A DNA stretch of 16,908 nucleotides from assembly GCA_036379395.1 (NCBI GenBank), contig DASVGR010000041.1, positions 1 through 16,908 of the forward strand, read 5' to 3'. Position 1 is the first letter of the stretch. Every line of letters begins with the position of its first letter. The notes under the pieces were generated by a model. That model searched no databases, was not told the DNA's origin, and saw only the letters and a list, made by a program, of their open reading frames with translations. This stretch comes from Oleiagrimonas sp036379395 (lineage in GTDB: Bacteria > Pseudomonadota > Gammaproteobacteria > Xanthomonadales > Rhodanobacteraceae). The position numbers and the translations under genes were made by a program. Positions 7,372 through 12,959 of this stretch are shown piece after piece.

Positions 7372-7377
7372 GCGCGT

Positions 7378-7406
7378 AATGTAGGCCGCTGCCGGCGCGC
7401 TGAAAA
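7378..7406 (-). promoter_or_regulatory. Probable leaderless promoter of the RimI-like GNAT gene
   Basis: On the minus strand, TTTTCA (7401-7406, 4 of 6 to TTGACA) is followed by a 17-base spacer and TACATT (7378-7383, 4 of 6 to TATAAT). Six bases (ACGCGC) separate the -10 from the GTG at 7371, so transcription would begin at or next to the start codon. No Shine-Dalgarno sequence is visible. Confidence 0.5.
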
Positions 7407-7571
7407 GAGCCTCATGGCGAGTGCATGAACGGGTTCGATATGACGTTTTCGCGCGGCCGCGCAAGGCACTTGCAGTTGCCCGCGGCTGTGCCAGACTGCG
7501 CGCGGCCGCCGCGACGTGCGGCGCCTGCCGACCGCCCTGGACGATGCGGCATCACTTCGTGTCGAGATGTC

Positions 7572-9074
7572 ATGAGCCGTCTCATCATCGTCGTCGAAAA
7601 AGCCTCGGACTGGGGCTCATACTATCCCTCCGACGACGTCGTCATCGCGTCCGATTACCTGCGTACACCGGTGGTCAGCGACGAAAGCGTCCACGTCGTC
7701 AACCTGTGCCGAAATTATCGCTATCTGGGCACCGGCTATTACGTGTCGCTGCTGGCCGAGGCGCGCGGGCATCGCGTGGTGCCGACGGTGCGCACCATCA
7801 ACGGCTTGTCGCGGCGCTCGCTGTACGGGCTGGACGTCAAGGACCTCAACCAGAAACTGGCCAATTTCCTGCCGGCGGGCGGGCGCGACACGACCGATCT
7901 GGGCGTGCTGGCGTACTTCGGCCAGACCGCCTATCCCGACCTGCAGGACCTGGCGCGGCAGGTGTTCGAGATGTTTCCGTGCCCGCTGCTGCGCATCGAG
8001 TTCCAGCGCGACCGGGTGTGGCAGATCAGCGCCATCAAGCCGGTCGGCCTGAACAGCCTGGATGACGACCAGGAAGACGCGTTCGCGGCCGCGCTGGAGC
8101 AGTTTTCGCGCAAATTGTGGCGCAAGCCGCGCTCGCGCAAGACCTATCGCTACGACCTGGCGATGCTGGTCAATCCGGACGAGAAACTGCCGCCGTCGGA
8201 CAAGCGCGCACTGAAAAACTTCATTGCCGCCGGCAAGTCGCTGGGCATCGATGTCGACCCGATCACCCAGCACGATTTCACGCGCCTGGCCGAGTACGAC
8301 GGCCTGTTCATCCGCGAAACCACGGCCATCGACAACCACACCTACCGTTTCGCGCACCGCGCCGAAAAAGAAGGCATGGCCGTCATCGACGACCCGGTAT
8401 CGATCCTGCGCTGCACCAACAAGATTTTTCTGCACGACCTGATGCGCGCGCGCAAGCTGGCCGTGCCGCGCACCGCCATCATCTACCGCGACGACGGCAA
8501 GAAGCTGGACGAGCTGCCCGACCAGCTGGGCCTGCCGATCGTGCTGAAGATCCCGGACGGCTCGTTTTCGCGCGGCGTGGTCAAGGTGGAAAACCTGGCC
8601 CAGCTGCACACCGAATCGGCCAAGCTGTTCCAGCACAGCGCGCTGCTGATCGCGCAGGAATACGTCTACACCGAGTTCGACTGGCGCATCGGCGTGCTCA
8701 ACGGCGAGCCGCTGTACGCGTGCCAGTACTTCATGTCGCGCGGCCACTGGCAGATCTACAACCATGCGGTGAAGGGCGCGCCGCGTCCCGGCGGCTGGCG
8801 TACGCTGGCCGTCGACAAAGTACCGGCCGAGGTGGTCAAGCTGGCACTCAAGGCCACCCACCCGATCGGCAACAGCCTGTACGGCGTGGACATCAAGGAA
8901 GTGCACGGTCGGCCGGTCGTCATCGAGGTCAACGACAATCCGTCGATCGACTCCGGCGTCGAGGATCAGGTCGCGGGCGAGGAGCTGTACCTGCGCGTGA
9001 TGCGCGAATTCCTGCACCGCATGGAGCGCAAGCGCCTCGGCCTGGCGCACGGGCGCAAGGCCAAACCGGCCTGA
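7572..9074 (+). CDS. RimK-family ATP-grasp ligase with N-terminal RLAN-like domain
   Basis: This 500-residue protein has an N-terminal domain (about 1-190, MSRLIIVVEKASDW with CRNYRYLGTGYYVSLLAEARGH) of the kind found before RimK-type ATP-grasp domains (RLAN), and a C-terminal ATP-grasp domain (about 285-480). Visible ATP-grasp features are the ATP-binding Lys326 in VLKIPDG, the flexible loop DGSFSRGV, Glu363 in QEYV, Asp370-Trp-Arg, Asp440 in GVDIKE and the metal-binding EVNDNPS (Glu452, Asn454). Such enzymes activate a carboxylate as acyl phosphate and join it to an amine. E. coli RimK adds glutamate to ribosomal protein S6, but this subfamily is longer and its substrate is not established. 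The ATG at 7572 has GAG 5 bases upstream; the in-frame extension to 7425 lacks family similarity. No convincing promoter is visible in the 200-base divergent region. Confidence 0.93.
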   Translation: MSRLIIVVEKASDWGSYYPSDDVVIASDYLRTPVVSDESVHVVNLCRNYRYLGTGYYVSLLAEARGHRVVPTVRTINGLSRRSLYGLDVKDLNQKLANFLPAGGRDTTDLGVLAYFGQTAYPDLQDLARQVFEMFPCPLLRIEFQRDRVWQISAIKPVGLNSLDDDQEDAFAAALEQFSRKLWRKPRSRKTYRYDLAMLVNPDEKLPPSDKRALKNFIAAGKSLGIDVDPITQHDFTRLAEYDGLFIRETTAIDNHTYRFAHRAEKEGMAVIDDPVSILRCTNKIFLHDLMRARKLAVPRTAIIYRDDGKKLDELPDQLGLPIVLKIPDGSFSRGVVKVENLAQLHTESAKLFQHSALLIAQEYVYTEFDWRIGVLNGEPLYACQYFMSRGHWQIYNHAVKGAPRPGGWRTLAVDKVPAEVVKLALKATHPIGNSLYGVDIKEVHGRPVVIEVNDNPSIDSGVEDQVAGEELYLRVMREFLHRMERKRLGLAHGRKAKPA

Positions 9075-9114
9075 ATTTCGCGCCGCCGCATCAAGCCGGT
9101 CTTGCCGCGGCATG

Positions 9115-9120
9115 GATAAT
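9115..9120 (+). promoter_or_regulatory. Possible leaderless -10 element of the RluA-family gene
   Basis: GATAAT matches TATAAT in 5 of 6 positions and ends six bases (GGGCGC) before the ATG at 9127. No ribosome-binding site precedes that ATG, and no good -35 is visible. The hexamer overlaps the alternative ATG at 9112, which supports 9127 as the true start. Confidence 0.45.
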
Positions 9121-9126
9121 GGGCGC

Positions 9127-9999
9127 ATGTGCAGCATCCCCGCCAGCATGGTGCATCTGCCTTGCGGAGCATGGTCGACCGTGCTCGATTGCCTGTGCGC
9201 GCGCTTTCCGCATGTCGACCGCGACCGCTGGCTGGCCCGCATGCGCCGTGGCCAGGTGCACGACGCGCAAGGCCGGCCGCTGGCCGAGGATGCGCCGTAT
9301 CAACCCGGCCTGTGCGTGCATTATTTTCGCGAGGTGGATGACGAGCCGGCCATCCCGTTGACGGAAACGCTCGTGTATCGCGATGCGCATCTGGTGGTTG
9401 CCGACAAGCCCCCGTTCTTGCCGGTGCAGCCGGCCGGCCGGTTTGTGCGCGACACCCTGCTGGGCCGCCTGCAACGGCGTCTGGATTGCCCGGATCTGGT
9501 GCCCTTGCATCGCATCGACCGGGCCACGTCGGGACTGGTGCTGTTTTCGCCCGACCCCGGCACGCGCGCGACGTATCAGGCACTGTTTCGCGAACGCCGG
9601 ATCGAAAAACGCTACGAAGCCCTGGCGCCGCCGCTGCCGCAACGGGCGTTTCCGCTGACACGGCGCACGCGCATCGTTCGCGGCGAGCCGTTTTTTCGCA
9701 TGTGCGAAACCGACGGCCCGGCCAACAGTGAAACCCGCATCGACGTGCTTGATCGCGGCCGCGAGTGGTGGCGCTACGCCCTGTTTCCGGTCACCGGACG
9801 CAAGCATCAATTGCGCGTCCACATGGCCGCGCTGGGCGCCCCCATCCGGCACGACCGCTGGTATCCGCAACCAACCCCCGAAGCGCCCGACGACCTGTCC
9901 CGCCCGCTCGGCTTGCTGGCACGCGAACTGATCTTCGTCGATCCGCTGGATGGGCAAGTGCGCCATTTCGTCAGCCAGCGCCAAGACGCCTTTGACTGA
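9127..9999 (+). CDS. RluA-family pseudouridine synthase
   Basis: This 290-residue enzyme would isomerise uridine to pseudouridine in RNA. The catalytic motif LHRIDRATSGLVLF contains the invariant Asp (residue 131 from this start), preceded by VVADKPPFLPVQPAG and followed by RIEKRYEAL and TGRKHQLRVHMAALGAPI, all typical of RluA proteins. The first 75 residues resemble the S4-like N-terminal region, but divergently. The RNA target (rRNA or tRNA) cannot be read from the sequence. An alternative ATG at 9112 would add five residues, but that ATG is overlapped by a -10-like GATAAT. It follows the RimK-family gene by 52 bases on the same strand and may have its own promoter. Confidence 0.93.
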   Translation: MCSIPASMVHLPCGAWSTVLDCLCARFPHVDRDRWLARMRRGQVHDAQGRPLAEDAPYQPGLCVHYFREVDDEPAIPLTETLVYRDAHLVVADKPPFLPVQPAGRFVRDTLLGRLQRRLDCPDLVPLHRIDRATSGLVLFSPDPGTRATYQALFRERRIEKRYEALAPPLPQRAFPLTRRTRIVRGEPFFRMCETDGPANSETRIDVLDRGREWWRYALFPVTGRKHQLRVHMAALGAPIRHDRWYPQPTPEAPDDLSRPLGLLARELIFVDPLDGQVRHFVSQRQDAFD

Positions 10000-10028
10000 G
10001 GTCCGTCGGGGGCCTGGTCAGGGTTTTC

Positions 10029-10268
10029 TCAGTGCCCCGTGCTCGTCGCCGTGGCTGGCATGGCGGGTGACAAATAGGCCGGCCCGGTGGATGCGCGGGT
10101 CGGTGTGGCGGCGGCCGGCGCTGGCGCGGATGTTGCGGGCGCGGGGACGGGCGCGGCGGCCGGTGCCGTGGCGTGGCTGGTGGCGCGTACCAGCGGGCCC
10201 TTGTTGCCGCACGCGGACAAGGCCAGCGTGGCGACACACAAAGTCGTGGCAAGAAGGATTCGTCGCAT
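10029..10268 (-). CDS. lptM: LptM (YifL) lipoprotein
   Basis: This small lipoprotein of 79 residues has a signal peptide (MRRILLATTLCVATLA) and a lipobox LSAC with the lipidated Cys20. The mature part opens with CGNKGPLV, which matches the LptM/YifL motif (CGLKGPLY in E. coli), and then an Ala/Pro/Thr-rich disordered tail. LptM assists maturation of the LptD–LptE outer-membrane LPS translocon. I chose the ATG at 10268 because GGA lies 8 bases upstream; an ATG at 10277 would add three residues. In many gammaproteobacteria this gene sits next to lysA or dapF. Here dapF is 3.2 kb away on the same strand. Confidence 0.88.
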   Translation of the reverse strand: MRRILLATTLCVATLALSACGNKGPLVRATSHATAPAAAPVPAPATSAPAPAAATPTRASTGPAYLSPAMPATATSTGH

Positions 10269-10294
10269 GGCAAACATCCGCAGTAGTCGCGGGC

Positions 10295-10300
10295 AGTATA
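10295..10300 (-). promoter_or_regulatory. Probable -10 element of lptM
   Basis: On the minus strand this reads TATACT (5 of 6 to TATAAT), the same hexamer seen before dapF. It would start transcription near 10288, about 20 bases before the ATG at 10268. The -35 region is weak. It lies in the 60-base gap after the small membrane protein gene, so lptM may be transcribed both alone and from upstream. Confidence 0.45.
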
Positions 10301-10337
10301 GAAAGCCCGCGCCTCCGGTTGCCAGCGCAGCGCGCGG

Positions 10338-10616
10338 TCAACGCGCCGCGCGTGCGCGCGAGGTCCGCCACACCGCTTGCGGGTGCTGTCGTGGCGGCTT
10401 GATCCGCTTCAGCAAGCGCAACGGCAACCCCATGTCCAATACCAGCAGCACCAGCAACGGGGACGCCACCAGCGCCAGTGCCGGCCCCCAGCCAAAACCG
10501 GCGGTCCATGCCGGCAACGGTGTCATGGCCAGCAACGCGCTGCCGATGCCCAGCCATGCCAGCGCCATGCGGCGACGCCGGTGCAAGGTGCCTGTGCGAC
10601 TATTCGAAAACGCCAT
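10338..10616 (-). CDS. Small two-helix membrane protein, unrecognised
   Basis: This 92-residue protein has a basic N-terminus (RTGTLHRRRR), a membrane helix at about 17-38 (MALAWLGIGSALLAMTPLPAW), a second at about 42-62 (GWGPALALVASPLLVLLVLDM), and a basic tail rich in Arg, Lys and Pro. The positive-inside rule predicts both ends in the cytoplasm. I do not recognise a family. The gene is well supported despite its size: the ATG at 10616 is preceded by AGGAGG with a 7-base spacer, the best Shine-Dalgarno sequence in the window. It lies 69 bases upstream of lptM on the same strand and is divergent from aroE. Confidence 0.75.
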   Translation of the reverse strand: MAFSNSRTGTLHRRRRMALAWLGIGSALLAMTPLPAWTAGFGWGPALALVASPLLVLLVLDMGLPLRLLKRIKPPRQHPQAVWRTSRARAAR

Positions 10617-10680
10617 GACGAACCCTCCTGCGAAACGGATGGTCAGCGTGCCGCGCGGTCATCTCAGAAGCTGCGACGGC

Positions 10681-10703
10681 TACAATGGCCACCCGATCAG
10701 GAG
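10681..10703 (+). promoter_or_regulatory. -10 element and ribosome-binding site of aroE
   Basis: TACAAT (10681-10686) is a good -10 hexamer, and AGGAG (10699-10703) sits 6 bases before the aroE ATG at 10710. Transcription would start near 10693 and give a short leader of about 17 bases. The -35 region is poor. Confidence 0.5.
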
Positions 10704-10709
10704 AGCGTC

Positions 10710-11531
10710 ATGTCGACCGCCCGCTTTGCCGTCTTCGGCCACCCCATCGCGCATTCGTTGTCGCCCGCCATCCACGCCGCGTTCGCGCGCGAGTTCGGCA
10801 TCGACCTCGAATACACCACGATTGATGCCGCGCCGGACGCCTTTGCCGACACCGTGCACGCGTTTTTTGCCGCCGGCGGACGCGGTGCCAACGTCACCCT
10901 GCCGCACAAGGCCGCCGCGCTGGCGCTGGCCGACAGTGCCAGCCAGCAAGCCACGCGCGCCGGCACCGCCAACGTGCTCACGCCGCAGGCCGCCGGCACG
11001 CTGGCCGCGCACAACACCGACGGTGATGGCATGGTGCGCGACATCACCGAGCGCCACGCGGAAGACCTGCGTGACCGCGACGTGCTGCTGCTGGGCGCCG
11101 GCGGCGCGGCGCACGGCGTGGCGTGGTCGCTGCTCGATGCCGGCATCCGCAGCCTGACCATCGTCAATCGCACCGCCGCGCGCGCCGACGAGTTGTACGA
11201 CCGCATCGGCGATCCGGCGCGCGTGCATACGCGCTACTGGGAAGATCTGGCCGACAGTGGCAGCTTCAACCTCATCGTCAACACCACCTCGGCCGGCGTC
11301 ACCGGCAGCGCGCTGGATCTGCCATCGCGCCTCATGGGCCAGCGCGCGCTGTGCTACGACCTGTCCTACGGACCGGCCGCGATCAACTTTCTGGCCTGGG
11401 CCGAAGGCGCCGGCGCGCGGCTGGCGCTGGACGGGCTGGGCATGCTGGTGGAAACCGCCGCCGACGCGTTCGAGCTGTGGCACGGCAAGCGCCCCGCCAC
11501 CGACCCGGTGTACCGGATGCTGCGCGGATGA
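10710..11531 (+). CDS. aroE: Shikimate dehydrogenase
   Basis: AroE reduces 3-dehydroshikimate to shikimate with NADPH, the fourth step of aromatic amino acid synthesis. The 273-residue length is typical. Shikimate-binding Ser16 and Ser18 are in GHPIAHSLSP, the catalytic Lys67 is in NVTLPHK, and Asp104 is in HNTDGDGM. The NADP site has GAGGAAHG at 129-136 and the strand-end motif NRT at 153-155. The start is fixed by AGGAG six bases upstream. The stop overlaps the start of the HAD phosphatase gene in an ATGA, so the two are one transcription unit. Confidence 0.97.
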   Translation: MSTARFAVFGHPIAHSLSPAIHAAFAREFGIDLEYTTIDAAPDAFADTVHAFFAAGGRGANVTLPHKAAALALADSASQQATRAGTANVLTPQAAGTLAAHNTDGDGMVRDITERHAEDLRDRDVLLLGAGGAAHGVAWSLLDAGIRSLTIVNRTAARADELYDRIGDPARVHTRYWEDLADSGSFNLIVNTTSAGVTGSALDLPSRLMGQRALCYDLSYGPAAINFLAWAEGAGARLALDGLGMLVETAADAFELWHGKRPATDPVYRMLRG

Positions 11532-12196
11532 ATGAAGCGACGGAAGTCGTGGTGTTCGACTTCGATCTCACCCTGACGCGTTGGGACATGACCGACGTGT
11601 TTTGCCGCTGGCTGCTCAAGCGCAGCCCGTGGCGCATGGCCATGATGTGGCTGAGCGCCCCGTTTTTGGCCGCGTTGTTGCTGTTCCGACGCACGCGCGC
11701 GCTGCCCGGTCGCTACGCCATCTGGGTGGCGACATGGGGCCGCGATGCCGCGTCATTGCCGGCATGGGTCGACCGCTATCTCGACAGCCTGCCGGGCGGC
11801 GGGCAGGCAGCCTTGTTGCCGCAAGGGCTGGCACGCGTGCATGAACACCTCGCCGCCGGTCAGCGCGTCATCATCGCCACCGGCTGCATCCGTCCGTTGG
11901 TGGCCGCGTTGCTGCACAAGGCCGGGCTGGGCAAGCTGCCGCTCGTCGCTTCCACCCTGCGCCCGCGGCTGGGCGGACTGGTGCACGCCGAACATTGCTA
12001 CTGGCACAACAAGCCGGTGATGCTGGCCGCGCGCGGTTTCACGCCGCCGTGGGCCGCCGTCTACACCGACCATCACGCCGACCTGCCGCTGCTGCACCAG
12101 GCACAAGTTGGTTATCTGGTCAGCCCCACGCCGGAAACCTTGGCGCGCGTGCAAAAAGCCCTGTCATCGCCGCCGATGGTGCTGGATTGGCGCTGA
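11528..12196 (+). CDS. HAD-IB phosphatase, PgpC-like
   Basis: This 222-residue HAD protein resembles E. coli PgpC (YfhB), a phosphatidylglycerophosphate phosphatase in phospholipid synthesis. All four HAD motifs are visible: DFDLT (Asp11, Asp13, Thr15), ATG (Thr118), the Lys162 in CYWHNKPV, and DHHAD (Asp181, Asp185). A hydrophobic stretch at about 36-53 (RMAMMWLSAPFLAALLLF) aligns with the membrane segment of PgpC in the cap region, and HNK parallels the GHEK segment of PgpC. A SerB-like or other small-molecule HAD phosphatase is the alternative. The ATG overlaps the aroE stop (ATGA), which implies translational coupling, although no metabolic link to shikimate is obvious. Confidence 0.82.
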   Translation: MNEATEVVVFDFDLTLTRWDMTDVFCRWLLKRSPWRMAMMWLSAPFLAALLLFRRTRALPGRYAIWVATWGRDAASLPAWVDRYLDSLPGGGQAALLPQGLARVHEHLAAGQRVIIATGCIRPLVAALLHKAGLGKLPLVASTLRPRLGGLVHAEHCYWHNKPVMLAARGFTPPWAAVYTDHHADLPLLHQAQVGYLVSPTPETLARVQKALSSPPMVLDWR

Positions 12197-12253
12197 CTCC
12201 AGCGAAACACTCTGTCCGAGCCGCTCCCGCACCAAATCGCGTAACCCGCAATC

Positions 12254-12317
12254 GTAGGAGCGCGCCTGCGCGCGATGGCTTGAGGTTTCCGCCTATCGCG
12301 CGCAGGCGCGCTCCTAC
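12254..12317. repeat. Inverted pair of REP palindromes (REPIN-like), GCGCGC subtype
   Basis: The left unit (12254-12278) begins GTAGGAGC and has the stem GCGCGC-CT-GCGCGC. The right unit (12294-12317) is its reverse complement for the first 22 bases, with a 15-base spacer. The left unit is identical over 26 bases to the single REP at 3828. The pair lies in the 216-base convergent region between the HAD phosphatase (+) and carbonic anhydrase-like (-) genes, which otherwise holds no gene that I can see. Confidence 0.9.
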
Positions 12318-12358
12318 CATTTATTTTGAGAGGTTTGGCGGCTTTGTGGCGGGCGGTG

Positions 12359-12383
12359 CTGACGGTGTGGGGTCAGGTTTTTT
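12359..12383 (+). terminator. Weak candidate terminator after the REP pair
   Basis: CTGAC (12359-12363) can pair with GTCAG (12372-12376) around an 8-base loop, and a run of six T follows after one G (12378-12383). The stem is only five pairs, so this is weak. It would end transcripts from the aroE–HAD unit that pass the REP pair. Confidence 0.3.
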
Positions 12384-12412
12384 CGCGACCAGCGGCTGCT
12401 TCTACGCCGCAT

Positions 12413-12946
12413 TCAGCCCTTCAGCGCCTGATCTTTGATCTCGACATAATGCGCGGCCGAATAATCGAGCTGCGCGATTTCGCGCTCGCTCAAGTCGCGC
12501 AATTTGCGCGCGGGGTTGCCGGCCCACAGTTCGCCCGTGCCGACGTGCTTGCCCGGCGTGACCAGCGCGCCGGCGCCGATGAACGCGTGTGGTTCGATGA
12601 TCACGCCGTCCAGCACGCTGGCATGCATGCCGATCAGGCAAGTGTCGCCGACCGTGCAGGCGTGCAGAATCGCGCCGTGGCCGATGGTGACGTCCGCGCC
12701 GACGTGGCAGGCCCGGCCGCCGGGCGAATACGGTCCGTCGTGGGTGACGTGGATGACCACGCCGTCCTGCACGTTGCTGCGCGCGCCGATGCGGATGGCC
12801 TGCACGTCGCCGCGGATCACGGCCATGGGCCAGACGGATACGTCATCGCCCAGTTGCACGTCACCGATGACGACGGCTGAATCATCGACATAGATGCGCG
12901 CGCCCAGAACGGGATGGATGCCTTGCCAGGATCGAATCGAAGTCAT
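12413..12946 (-). CDS. Gamma carbonic anhydrase-like protein (YrdA-like)
   Basis: This 177-residue protein is a left-handed beta-helix of hexapeptide repeats. The three metal-binding histidines typical of the gamma class are visible: His66 in VVIHVTH, then His90 and His95 in IGHGAILH. The segment IGDVQLGDDVSVWPMAVIRGDVQAIRIG and the GMHASVLDG-AFIGAGALVTPGKHVGTGELWAGNPARKLR series align well with E. coli YrdA. The family forms trimers, and many members have no proven carbonic anhydrase activity. The ATG at 12946 lies 13 bases after the phospholipase stop, has no Shine-Dalgarno sequence, and is preceded by TACAAT ending six bases before it. The upstream frame to 13057 is antisense-like and overlaps the phospholipase gene. 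Confidence 0.92.
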   Translation of the reverse strand: MTSIRSWQGIHPVLGARIYVDDSAVVIGDVQLGDDVSVWPMAVIRGDVQAIRIGARSNVQDGVVIHVTHDGPYSPGGRACHVGADVTIGHGAILHACTVGDTCLIGMHASVLDGVIIEPHAFIGAGALVTPGKHVGTGELWAGNPARKLRDLSEREIAQLDYSAAHYVEIKDQALKG

Positions 12947-12952
12947 ACGCGC

Positions 12953-12958
12953 ATTGTA
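12953..12958 (-). promoter_or_regulatory. Possible leaderless -10 of the carbonic anhydrase-like gene
   Basis: On the minus strand this reads TACAAT, ends six bases (GCGCGT) before the ATG at 12946, and abuts the stop codon of the phospholipase gene. No Shine-Dalgarno sequence is visible before that ATG. The -35 is poor. If used, it would let the downstream gene be expressed without the phospholipase gene. Confidence 0.45.
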
Positions 12959-12959
12959 G

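Noticed and set aside
7470..7497. TTGCAG and CAGACT 16 bases apart as a promoter of the RimK-family gene
   Set aside because: Each hexamer matches the consensus in only three positions, which is expected by chance in 200 bases.
7425..7571. 49-residue N-terminal extension of the RimK-family protein
   Set aside because: It has no family similarity, is Arg/Pro/Ala-rich, and the family sequence begins at MSRLIIVVEK with a GAG just upstream.
9065..9100. ACCGGC and GCCGGT after the RimK-family gene as a terminator
   Set aside because: The stem is only six pairs with a 24-base loop and no T run follows.
7617..9242. 541-residue minus-strand open frame opposite the RimK-family gene
   Set aside because: It is antisense to a clear ATP-grasp protein and has no recognisable motif; a shadow frame.
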